Origin: Owenia fusiformis
Lineage: Eukaryota > Annelida > Polychaeta > Sabellida > Oweniidae
Assembly (NCBI GenBank): GCA_903813345.2
Contig: CAIIXF020000009.1
Coordinates: 744,001 to 808,000, forward strand
Length of the DNA stretch: 64,000 nucleotides
Direction: 5' to 3'
Part shown: positions 31,372 through 43,800 of the stretch, in pieces
Layout of the letters: each line of letters opens with the position of its first letter
How positions within the stretch are numbered: the stretch's first letter is position 1
Program-made: the position numbers and the translations under genes
The notes under the pieces: generated by a model
Told to the model about the DNA's origin: nothing
The model's database searches: none
Seen by the model: only the letters and a program-made list of their open reading frames with translations

Positions 31372-33701
31372 ATGGAACCCGCGTATTTTAAAGAGGTGAG
31401 TCTCTTTCATCGCTGATTTTCAAGCGATTTATTAATTCATCTCGTTATCCACTTGTTATTCAGATTGTCGAAATATCCTACTATCAAAAGGGCTACACAA
31501 TATTTTTCAAAGTCATTGAGTTTTTTAGTATATTGAGACAAAAGAAACAGATATTTTGTATTTCTTCATTTATAAAATGTTGCGTTGAAAAGCCGAACGA
31601 AATATTGTGAAAAGTTCCAGGTTTTATTCATAATTTAGTTAGGTACATTTCCATGATTAATTTTTGACTTTTTGTAGGTTTAATTATGAGAATTACCAAA
31701 AATTAATGAAACAGATACGATTTTTAAGTTTTAGAATTATACCAGAGTTTTTGATAATAGGCCCATGGGTGGTTATTTGAGAGATGTGGATTTACCACAG
31801 ATACATGTAATGGGAAGTTTTCCATATATATAGGAACCTTTATAGATAACATATGGAGGCTTCTGTTCACTATAGGATTTACCTATAAAGAATTAATAGT
31901 TTGTTAAGTCTAATGACATGAATGACACCCCCTCTTTTTTGATTTGCCACATAACCTGAATTTGGCCTTTATTTCAGGCAACCATTCAAAGATTGGTGCA
32001 AGAGTTCTTGCAAGATAAAAAGATGAAGATCTCACCAACTGCTGTGAGCTTGCTACATGTTTTACTCAAGTCTTATGTGGAGGAAGCGGCTGTAAGATCT
32101 GCAAAAGAAACACAGGTTTGTTTATTTGTCTGTCTGTTTGTTTGTTATCCCAACGAACGAAGTTCGGTAAGGGATATAGTGAAGCCCTCCGTCCTTCAGT
32201 CCGTCCGTCTGTCCGTCCGTCCGGAAGATAACTCAAATACTAGTGGACGGATTTTCTTCATATTTAGTGGAAAGATGTATATTGGTAAATAGTTACACGT
32301 AAAAAAAATCTTTTTCAAGATGGCCGCCGCTTCAAAATTTGACGGGACGTTTTTGCAAAAATCATAAATTTTTCATTCTAAACCAAAGTAATTCATATTA
32401 TTGTTTGAAATTTTGGTAGTATATTCACAACATTTATCTATTTCACATATATTCTGTGTTTTTCATCCTGACCCCCAGGGGCCGTGTATGGGGGGTCAGG
32501 ATTTTCATTAATTTTTAGATCTTTCTGAAGTATAGCTTTATTATACTCAAATGAAAGGCAATTAAGAGTAGATTGCAAATATAATATCTTTTTCTGATTT
32601 GAGCCTCGTAAAATTCAAAATGGTCGTCTAATGTACGATTTCGCAATAATTTTTCGATCCCTTCAAAGTATGGCTATATTATAGTCAAATTGAAGGAATT
32701 TTGGAGTAGATCACAATTATGGTATTATTTTTCAGATTTGTACCTCAAAATGGTTGCTTTGCAGGAATTCGCAATTCTAAAATCTGATTTTTTCAATTTT
32801 AACCAAAGTAATGAGTTTAATTGATTTGAATTCGGTAATTGATATTTTGTTGGTTGGGATTTGCTACTCCGCGGAGTTGCCGTTATCTAGTTTGTTTTAC
32901 TCAAGTCTTATGTGGAGGAAGAGGCTGTAAGATCTGCAAAAGAAATACAGGTTTGTTTGTTTGTTGGTATGAGGGTTGTTCAAAAAGTCTTGTATATTTT
33001 AATGTGAAAAATGTTAACACAAAGTCAAAACGTGAATTAACCTACCAGAAGGTGTAACGCAAGTAATATAAATAAACACAGCAAGAAAAATGTTTAAGAG
33101 CATTACCATCACATGGTAAACCATCATAAGGAAAGTAAATTCTCAATATCCCAAACTATGATCTCTTTTTAAGAACAATACATCTTTCTTTATATCATAA
33201 CTTATCATATTGATTCACTTTTGTAGAAAACTGATTCTTCAGTGGTGAACCAGGAGCATTTTGAGAAGATTCTTCCACAGCTGGTAAGTCCAAAGCATCT
33301 CAAACAAATTAATGATTATAATTGTGTTATTGTGCTACCAACAATTCTTAGCTGTACCCATAATGCATTATTCACATGTAATTTAAAAGAAGTGAAACTG
33401 CAACCATTTATGTTGATAATCAATTAATTTAATTGTTTAATAAAATGTTTGGAGTCAAACTTACTTATAATATTCAATGTAGGGTCAAATGAACAAGAAT
33501 ATAGAGGTTGATTATTTAAATGAAGTTGAGGCAAAGAAGGCTTAATGAGGTTACTCCCTTTGTACTTAATTTCAACAGTTTTAATTTCAAAAATGTCTGA
33601 AATATTTCTGTAAAAACTGGTGAGGCAATTGCCTCGCCTGGTTCATACCATGATGTAGGAATGAATTGTTTTTTTTAATTTTTCAGTTATTGGACTTTTG
33701 A
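31372..33701 (+). CDS. CENPX: Centromere protein X / MHF2 (CENPX), 4 exons, complete
   Basis: Small histone-fold protein that pairs with CENP-S (MHF1) at kinetochores and with FANCM at stalled replication forks. Exons 31372-31395, 31978-32115, 33227-33283 and 33687-33701 total 234 bp (77 aa; human about 81). The encoded protein starts MEPAYFKE, continues ATIQRLVQEFLQDKKMKISP, has the histone-fold helix LLHVLLKSYVEEAAVRSAKE and ends FEKILPQLLLDF, the hallmark LLLDF terminus of the family. All introns are phase 0. Intron 2 carries a repeat insertion and an in-frame copy of the last 60 bp of exon 2 with its donor. Confidence 0.95.
32143..32888. mobile_element. Unclassified interspersed repeat in CENPX intron 2
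   Basis: Between the two copies of the exon 2 end. Begins TCCCAACGAACGAAGTTCGG, followed by a GTCCGTCCG microrepeat and AGATAACTCAAATACTAGTG, and ends GGTTGGGATTTGCTACTCC. It looks like a widely repeated element, but I cannot assign a family. No frame of note. Confidence 0.5.
32891..32950 (+). repeat. Duplicated 3' end of CENPX exon 2 with donor
   Basis: Sixty bases match the end of exon 2 with a few changes (A to E and T to I in the encoded residues). A TATCTAG precedes it and GTTTGTTTG follows, so it could splice as a 20-codon phase-0 cassette encoding FVLLKSYVEEEAVRSAKEIQ. No proof of use. Confidence 0.85.
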
Positions 33702-34857
33702 AGTGAAATACAGCGAGACAAGCCGTCACTTGCAGTTATTCAATGGATCCTCAGTATATAATGTAGACACAATATAGACATTTTAACAAATTCAAGTGTT
33801 TATTTTATTCAAAGGTCAATTTTAATGTATATACCAAAAGGAAGTGTAAATATAATGTATATAATGTGATAAATGACTTCAACAATGTTCCTTTTATTTG
33901 CTATTGGATGAGCTTTGTGAAGTATGTACTATAATATGCCATACAGAACTTTGAAAAAATGGGATAGATTTGCATAGTATGACTGCTTTTTCAAATAATA
34001 TGATCAGGAAATTTCCAGTTATGTCAAATGAAAATATTGCATCCTGATTTTCTGAAGTTCTATGTTGTATTTAAAATATATTCGAAACTTATTAAAAACC
34101 TGTATAATTGGAACACCTGAAGTGTTCTTGTAATAGTATAGTTTTCATATAGCTTTTGAAATCTCACTAAATCTCGTTTTTCGTGAGATTTTAAGAGAAT
34201 TGCATATTAGACCTCTAATGACTTACATTACCTTCTTTTAAATGGCATATTTGAATTCAGTGAAATGTTTTCTCCTACAATAGCTTTGATATACACAGTT
34301 ATGTAATTTGAATAATTTTCTATGACAATTTAAAAAAACTTGGGCCAAATATCCATAGATGCAATGCTAAAATTCTTTAAAACCTTGGCTTATTTGTATG
34401 TCAATCAACATTGGCATTTTTAATCAAAACATTTACATAAACAGGGTCATCATGTGATATATCATTCAAGTTTTATACAGATTCAACTAACACACTTTGA
34501 TAAATCGTGAAATTAAGCCACTTTTCCAAGATTTTAGCATGTAAGTGAATGGAACTCTAGCCCAAATTAAAAGCTGAATAAAAGATGGCAGCACCAGATT
34601 TCATTGATTTTTCTGCTATTTAGAAACTATCATATTGGCAGGTGTTCACATTTCAATTAATGTATCTATGCCAAGTTAAAAGAATGGGACAAAAAATTGT
34701 CTTAAAAAGAGGTGTTCGTATTTGAGAAATGTTCAAATGAACAAGTTTTACAATACAGCCAAGTTAGAAAGTTTCCCTATCAGACTACTGAATGCGAAGA
34801 ATCAAGACGTTCACAATTCTTCTGTAAACAATCCACATCCGGGTACTTTTAAGTAAA
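33702..34857. other. CENPX 3' UTR and spacer before the DEAD-box gene
   Basis: AT-rich, no gene. Just before the next ATG lies CACATCCGGGTA, an ETS-like site suited to a TATA-less housekeeping promoter. Confidence 0.45.
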
Positions 34858-37800
34858 ATGGCAACTTCCTGTTCACGTGCAGCATCAAAATTCGGTAGAT
34901 TTTTCTTCGGATATGCTGTTAATAGATCATCTAATGTCTTAAATCAATGGGCGGGAAAGGGTATGTATACCAATTATATTTTTTATTTACAATCGAAATA
35001 TATTTAGGGCCGAGTGAGAGAGCATGCCGTTGATAAAGATTGATGTCAGATGATGACATAATTTTTTTTCCCAAAAATATAAAAATTATTTGAAACTTGC
35101 TTTTTATTTTGTGTTTGTGATTCCTGTTTTTGCCATTATCTTAAAGATTGTTACGGCATGTAATGTTTCTCAAATGGTCATTCAAGTAGACCATCATAAA
35201 CCTTTTCCCTGTCAATCAAATTTTATCGAAAATAATGCAAAGTAACCGCAGGAAGATTACTGTCCCTTTGTGATCTGCAGTCTCCACACGTCGTATCCAG
35301 TTTTTTACAGGCCTTAGAGTAGCTGCATAAATTATAACTTGGATTTAGAACTTTTTTAAATATTTTTGTTTCTGCGGTCGCAATAGAAATAAGAAGCCAT
35401 AGCCTAACTGCAAATTATTACATGTTCAGGCCCGTGAGCACATTTTAAGGACAGGGTGCATGTTGGGAAATTTTCTGCATTCCTCAATTGAGTCACATGT
35501 TATTTTTCAAACATGAATAACTCCTTCCCAAATTTGTCTACATCTTCTAAGTTTGCACAAAGAGTGCACTTCTGTGCCTAGAAAAGCCTTGTGAGAAGGT
35601 TTGTTTTGTAAAATGTATAAAAAATGAGAAAATTCAGTGAAAAAAATTTCTGAAAATTTTCTGATTTTTTTCACTGAATTTTCTTGTTTTTTATACACTT
35701 TATCAAAACATTCTTCTCACAAGTCTTTTCTAGGCACAGAAGTGCACCCTTTGTGCAAAACTGGAAGATATAGACAATGAAGGGAAGGAGTGATTCTTGT
35801 TTGAAAAATAACATGTGACTCAATTGAGGAATGCAGAAAATTTCCCATCATGCACCCTGACCTTAAGTGATTTTGGCCATTTTTGGACCAAAATTGTCAA
35901 AAGTGAATTCCCCCTGGTAATTTTCAAAAAGTGAACCCCCCTTGGCAAATCCTGGCTACGGGACTGATGTTTCCATCAATTCAACTACATCTAGCTAGTA
36001 ATGTATTATTGAAAGAATTCCCTGTGGAAATGCTCAATCATATTGATGTTCGCTTATTCTTTTCATATTTTGTAAAAACTAAACTGTAGTGGAGCAACGA
36101 TTGACTCGTGGACTCGAATACTACTCGCCAAACCCTGTAAATACGATTCATCGATTGGTAAATTCTGACTCGAATTGAAAAAAAAATGAAAAAAATGATG
36201 AAGAAAATGTGATTTACCCACCTTTCAACCGCAATTTACATAAAAAACACATCCAATGTACAACATTTCTGTACAATGTTTAGCAATGATGCCTTCCTTA
36301 ATATATAGCATTGTAGTTTGATACCTTAACTGGAATAATAAATCAAATACGATAGGCTTTCTCGTGTTTGTTTTTATTTATTGATTACATCCGGTTGCGC
36401 ATGTGCAATGCAATATTTAACGAGGTCAAACCAATTAGCGTAAATTGCTAAATTATTTACTTTTCAATGCAAAACAAGAACATATAAAGTGTATTGAGTT
36501 ATTCTATTTGAATAATTTGATGGGTATGTTGGAGGTATTCAAGGTAGGTTGAGCCGAAAACACTTGAAAACATTGCTACCGGAAGTGAAAGTTTGTAACT
36601 TTCCGAAGAAAGTTTTTCTGAACTTTTTTCCAAAATCATTCATTTTAATCGCGAATAAATCGAGTGTTCAAGAGCCTCTACTCGAGTAGGATAATTCACA
36701 CGAGTCCCACCACTACTAAACTGGAAGCTACTAAATACACCAGATTAAGTTCCTGGAAATTTCCCAAGCATCCTTTCTAAATTTTAGCAAAGTTGTAAAT
36801 TGGCTTTTTTCTATTTCGCCAAATTAAAGCGGGCACCAAATCAACCCAGTCTACAGTACCTAAACCCAAACAGGGCAAATCAAAAATTAAAAGGTCGTAT
36901 TGCAAAGGTTTTCATCTACACAAATTCAAAAAATGCTGTCGGTTGCTCTTGCAAATGTAACTGCTTAAGTATCCGACCAGAGAAATTCTAGGGTAACCAT
37001 AGGAATGTTACCGGCCACAAAAATGATAGACTGTATGGCTTACGGTTGCCATAGCAAATGTGACTGAGGTTTCACTTACCAGTATATAGTCATCTTATTG
37101 TTTTGCATATAAAATATGAATCTATTTGCCATATAATATTGCACTATCGTCTTTTGGTTGCTGCTGTGTCACCACCAAAAATTGTGACATATTGTTTTTT
37201 TGTGACATTGTTTGGCAGTTGGTGTTTGGCAGCTGGTATTTAGTGGTTTGGAGTCAGCATTCACTGTCTGTAACAAATGTAGGTGGTGACATTTTGCATA
37301 TTAGAGTCCATTTCACTGCTTCATTGTGTCAGTAGAAAGGCAAAAATAAGAAATTGGGAGACCATTGTGCAATAATATATGGAAAAGTATATTCATAGTG
37401 TATATGAATGACATTTGTATATTTCAGATTTTTTAGTTTTTGTGCAATAAGCCTGTGCCGTCTTGTAATTTGAAGAATTTCAGCCATGTTAATCTTATTG
37501 AAAGTAACATGGCAGAGAAGCATCCAAATATAAGAGGCCACACACTTTATAAGCCAAACTAGAAGCTATCCAAGATATACAAATGTCATTCGAATACAAT
37601 AGGAATATATTTTTCCATATATTATTGCAAAATGATATTTTGATTTCTTATTTTTTAGCTTTTACTGACGCAGTTAAACAGTGAAATGGACTAATGTATT
37701 GTTTAAGTTTTATTGACCAATTCAATTGAAATGAACCATAGATAGACAGATAGTAATAAAACCAGATGCATGATGCTAAATTTATTTGATTTTCATTTGC

Positions 37801-40800
37801 TAAATGATTTTTTCATTATTAAAGGTCACTTGTACACCCAAGTTGTCTCCTGTGCTTCAATTCACAATGATTCGCGAAGACATCATCCTCAGTCATCACG
37901 TAATTTCCGCGTACAGCAAGATCAAGATGATGAAGATGAACTCTATGACGTTGATGAAGATGACTTGGATGATCTGAGACAGAAACATCGGGAAGCTGCT
38001 CGAACACAACATGCCTCATCTGAAGGGTAAGAAAACAATATAAATTCTCTCAATGAAAACATCTACATCTCAAGAGAATTTAATAAACCCTGCAAATCAA
38101 AAAATCGATGATATATTGGCTTGATTGATGATGTCATTGGTTGTAGGTCACAATTTGGCCAATCAAAAATAAGATGAACTTCGGCCAACTGCATTTAAAT
38201 AATTGCTAATTTTGAAGAGTACAACTCTTCACTTTCTTGAGTTACACCATCATTAAGTTGGCCTTGACTGACATGTGTGTTATTCACATATCAAAATTTT
38301 ATGTTTTTCCATTTCAGGCTAAAGTTTTCAGACTTTGAAATTTCTGGCAAACTGAAAAATAGACTAGAACAGCTTGGCTATAAGGAGCCATTTGAAATCC
38401 AAGCCAAAACACTGCCACATACATTAGGCAACAGGTATGAATACATATGAATTAAACAATTTTAATAAAATAACACCTCAAAAATACTTTGAGATGATCA
38501 AAATACTTTGAGATCATCAAATAAGAAAATGATCAGAGAGATAAGGGAGCAAATAAACCTTTATATTATAAGAGTGTTTATTCCAGTATATACAGGAATT
38601 CATACCTTGTTTAATTTCAGAGATGTTATTGGTAGAGCTCTAACTGGGAGTGGTAAAACTATGGCATTTTCCATACTAATTTTAAAGTCATACATTGTAT
38701 AATTTCAGAGATGTTATTGGTAGAGCTCTAACTGGGAGTGGTAAAACTATGGCATTTTCCATACCAATTGTACAGAAACTACAAGGACGGTAAGATCATA
38801 TAGTTAATTCAATTGTTTTTTATATCATCTGTTTTTAAGTTTAACTTTAGGCAGTTCTGAGTGATGAGAATCTATGGAATTTTCATGATTCAAATCACCA
38901 ATGATTGAGTTATAGTTGATATTTTTTCAACATTTTTAGTGCACATGTGAAAGTGCCTTAATTCTATTAGCAATAAATTGAACTCTTGCTTAGGATAAGA
39001 CTATTTATATATACCACAATATTAGTAAATTAGACCACAAATCATTTAATTAAAAACTCATTGACAAACCTTGAAACCATAGGAACTATAAAAGCCTAAT
39101 AGGGAATTCCAACTTTATTTATCATTACATGATTTTGAATGATTTTAAACAATGTGGCAAATACATATAAAATATTTTCATATTCAATTGTTGATAATCT
39201 AAAATCCCTTACACTAATGCCAGGAAAACGTGCAAATTCTTTGGCAAAATGTTCCAACTTTTTTAAGCAGGGAACCTGCTGGTGATTCCTTCTTCCTTTT
39301 CATTTTCTACCACTTGCCCTTTATCTAGTAGAATCATGACTATATTTTACTGGTCTAAAACAAAAGAATAAATGAGGTAATTTTTGATTCTCCAGAAAGA
39401 GGGGCAGAACTAAGAGTCCTGTTGCAATTGTGATTTCTCCTACGAGGGAGTTATGTTTACAAATACACAAAAGTATACAAGAACTTGACCCTGGTGTTAG
39501 GTGTGCAGCTTTATATGGAGGGGATCCCTACCACAGACAGGTAAGTGGTCATAATCATACTAGAGGGAATTCTAATACAAAAATATGAGCTTTTCAGTGT
39601 TATGCAAGATGGTGAGCAAAACTTGTTTTATTCAGTAAATATTTGATTTCACCTAAACCAAGTAAATTCTGGATTCAAAATATATTCAAACTTCAGGTTG
39701 AATTAATTTCCGCGAAAATGATTAAATCGGTCAGCACTATCGCAAAATTAACACCGAAAGAGTAGGATTGGGGACTTCGATGTTGATAAGTAGATATGTG
39801 AATATATGATGGAACTCAATATGCAAAAAGGTCCAGAGGGGTCTTGATTGTGCTATCCTATGGTAAAGAGAGTCTCTTGAAGTTCTGATTGTAAACAACA
39901 AAGAAATACTCATAAATCTCAGAGAAAGAACTCATATGACCAGTACAAAATATAACCAAGTCGCTTGATCGCTTGTTTAATGGCACAATTTATAAGACAC
40001 ACTGCCCATTTATTATCTTTTCATAAATACGTTGCTCAAGTCCTATTCGCATCCATCTGATTGACATTATGCAGCTTATATTTTATTATATTTATTAGGA
40101 AATGGTGATTGACAGAGGCATTGATGTTGTATGTGCCACTCCAGGAAGACTGAATGACCATATAGAACGTGGAAATATTGTAAGTTGGATCTTCAGTCTT
40201 AATTCTCTTTTGTACATTCTGGTAAATCTTACTTTATTTGACTTTTGTGGGTGGTTCATGAAAGGTAGAGGAGGGGGTTAGACAATTTTCTTTGATCATT
40301 ATGTGATATAATTTTGGAATGTTGAAAAATGTTGATAATGAACTACGGGGAATGCATGTACAATATATGGCCTGAGTCAGGCCTCAGTTTTTTTTCTTCA
40401 GGCTTCTATTTTTTACATGCTGACCTAACTAAGCCTGTTTGTCATACAATACACATTTGGGTTCACATTGATGCACAGGCAAGAGCAATATTTCCAAGGT
40501 GACCAAGATAATTCTTTTATTTTGAGATTTGATTGATTGTTTCAGATGATTGATGAACTTGAATTCCTATGTCTTGATGAGGCTGATGAATTGCTAACAC
40601 CCAATTTCAAAGTAAGTTTAATCCTCACACATACGTAACTTGATATACAATTGTGATACGTAACTTGATATACAATTGTGATACGTAACTTGATATACAA
40701 TTGTCATTCTGTAAAACTGAGCATTTCTGCAAATTTCAATTTCAATCTGAAGATTAGCAACATTTTTGCCCAAATGATTTTTTTTGATTCCATCTTTTTT

Positions 40801-43800
40801 GGAAAATAACTATTTTTGTTAACTCTCAAGGGTATGACCTTGTATGTAAATCTACTGGGTGTTTCACTCCTCAAATGCAATATCTTTCACTGTGTGTCTA
40901 CCTTGTTTGGTATGAATGGATGCTACCTGCTGTCAGTCTCTGACTTGGTGTTTCACTCCTCAAATGCAATATATTTCACCGTGTGTCTACCTTGTTTGGT
41001 ATGGATGGATGCTACCTGCTGTCAGTCTCTGACTTGGTGTTTCACTCCTCAAATGCAATATCTTTCACTGTGTGTCTACCTTGTTTGGTATGGATGGATG
41101 CTACCTGCTTCTCTGACTTGGTGTTTCACTCCTCAAATGCAATATCTTTCACTGTGTGTCTACCTTGTTTGGTATGGATGAATGCTACCTGCTTCTCTGA
41201 CTTGGTGTTTCACTCCTCAAATGCAATATCTTTCACTCTGTGTCTACCTTGTTTGGTATGAATGGATGCTACCTGCTTCTCTGACTTGGTGTTTCACTCC
41301 TCAAATGCAATATCTTTCACTCTGTGTCTACCTTGTTTGGTATGAATGGATGCTACCTGCTGTCAGTCTCTGACTTGGTGTTTCACTCCTCAAATGCAAT
41401 ATCTTTCACTCTGTGTCTACCTTGTTTGGTATGAATGGATGCTACCTGCTGTCACTCTCTGACTTGGTGTTTCACTCCTCAAATGCAGTATCTTTCACTG
41501 TGTGTCTACCTTGTTTGGTATGAATGGATGCTACCTGCTGTCAGTCTCTGACTTGGTATTTCACTCCTCAAATGCAATATCTTTCACTCTGTGTCTACCT
41601 TGTTTGGTATGGATGGATGCTACCTGCTGTCACTCTCTGACTTGGTGTTTCACTCCTCAAATGCAATATCTTTCACTGTGTGTCTACCTTGTTTGGTATG
41701 AATGGATGCTACCTGCTGTCAGTCTCTGACTTGGTGTTTCACTCCTCAAATGCAATATCTTTCACTGTGTGTCTACCTTGTTTGGTATGAATGGATGCTA
41801 CCTGCTGTCAGTCTCTGACTTGGTGTTTCACTCCTCAAATGCAATATCTTTCACTGTGTGTCTACCTTGTTTGGTATGAATGGATGCTACCTGCTGTCAG
41901 TCTCTGACTTGGTGTTTCACTCCTCAAATGCAATATCTTTCACTGTGTGTCTACCTTGTTTGGTATGAATGGATGCTACCTGCTGTCAGTCTCTGACTTG
42001 GTGTTTCACTCCTCAAATGCAATATATTTCACTGTGTGTCTACCTTGTTTGGTATGAATGGATGCTACCTGCTGTCAGTCTCTGACTTGGTGTTTCACTC
42101 CTCAAATGCAATATATTTCACTGTGTGTCTATCTTGTTTGGTATGAATGGATGCTACCTGCTGTCACTCTCTGACTTGGTGTTTCACTCCTCAAATGCAA
42201 TATCTTTCACTGTGTGTCTACCTTGTTTGGTATGAATGGATGCTACCTGCTGTCAGTCTCTGACTTGGTGTTTCACTCCTCAAATGCAATATCTCACCGT
42301 GTATCTACCTTGTTTGGTATGAATCGATGCTACCTGTTGTCACTCTCTGACTTGGTGTTTCACTCCTCAAATGCAATATCTTTCACTGTGTGTCTACCTT
42401 GTTTGGTATGAATGGATGCTACCTGCTGTCAGTCTCTGACTTGGTGTTTCACTCCTCAAATGCAATATCTTTCACTGTGTGTCTACCTTGTTTGGTATGG
42501 ATGGATGCTACCTGCTGTCACTCTCTGACTTGGTGTTTCACTCCTCAAATGCAATATCTTTCACTGTGTGTCTACCTTGTTTGGTATGAATGGATGCTAC
42601 CTGCTGTCAGTCTCTGACTTGGTGTTTCACTCCTCAAATGCAATATCTTTCACTGTGTGTCTACCTTGTTTGGTATGGATGGATGCTACCTGCTGTCACT
42701 CTCTGACTTGGTGTTTCACTCCTCAAATGCAATATCTTTCACTGTGTGTCTACCTTGTTTGGTATGGATGTATGCTACCTGCTGTCACTCTATGACTTGA
42801 TGTTTCACTCCTCAAATGCAATATCTTTCACTGTGTGTCTACCTTGTTTGGTATGGATGGATGCTACCTGCTGTCACTCTCTAACTTCTCAAACTGTAAA
42901 CAATAATTTCAGGAACAAATTGAAAATATTTTAATGGAGTCCCCCAGGGAGAAGCAAGTTATGCTGTTCAGTGCCACATTACCTCCAAACATCACACAGA
43001 TAACGAGACAGTAAGTTTCATATTAAATATGTTACATTCATGCAGGCATGTCACCACTAATCATAGTTAGACTATATTGTCTCACTTTCTGCCAAATTAT
43101 AATCTGCAAATTAACTTATAAGTAGGTTTAAATCGACTTGAATCCAAAAAGTTCATCCATTTTGTTACATCAACGTTCTGTCAAAGTAACTAGTTGTGGA
43201 ACTGATACGTTTAAATACACAATATTTCACATGTCCATGAATGATCCTATTTATATGGATGTTGTAGAGGGGAGGAGGGGGAGGGGTCGTGAAGGCAGCA
43301 CATAATTTTATTTTAGTTACTCTCATATCTATTCATATGGATGTTGTGGAGGGAGGGGGGTTGTAAAAGGCAGGATATAAACTCTCATATCTTCCCCCAC
43401 TATAGATATGTGATAATTTGTAAATATCTGTATAATAATAGGGAAAGGGATAAAATCTCATATGCACGTGAGCTTTTCTTATTTCAAATGTGTTGTATTT
43501 TTCAGGTATATGAATGACCCAGTTCATGTCGACATAGCAGGAAGCCAGAAGCTCACAACACCTTTATCTGTGAAACATATATGCATGAAGGCCCCCAGCT
43601 TTCACCACATTACTCTTGTAAAGCATCTCTTAGATCAGTATGAAGCAGAGAGGTGTATTGTCTTCATGGCTACCAAAGGTATATAGCAATCGGAAAACAC
43701 AATGGGCAATATTTGAAAAATGAAACCACTTTAAATAAACAACATGAAATATCAGCTAATTGGTAATATTTGAAAATTACAAATTTCATAGAATAAACAA

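Noticed and set aside
40816-42934. Several open frames of 60-121 codons
   Set aside because: By-products of the 89-bp array within DEAD-box intron 7.
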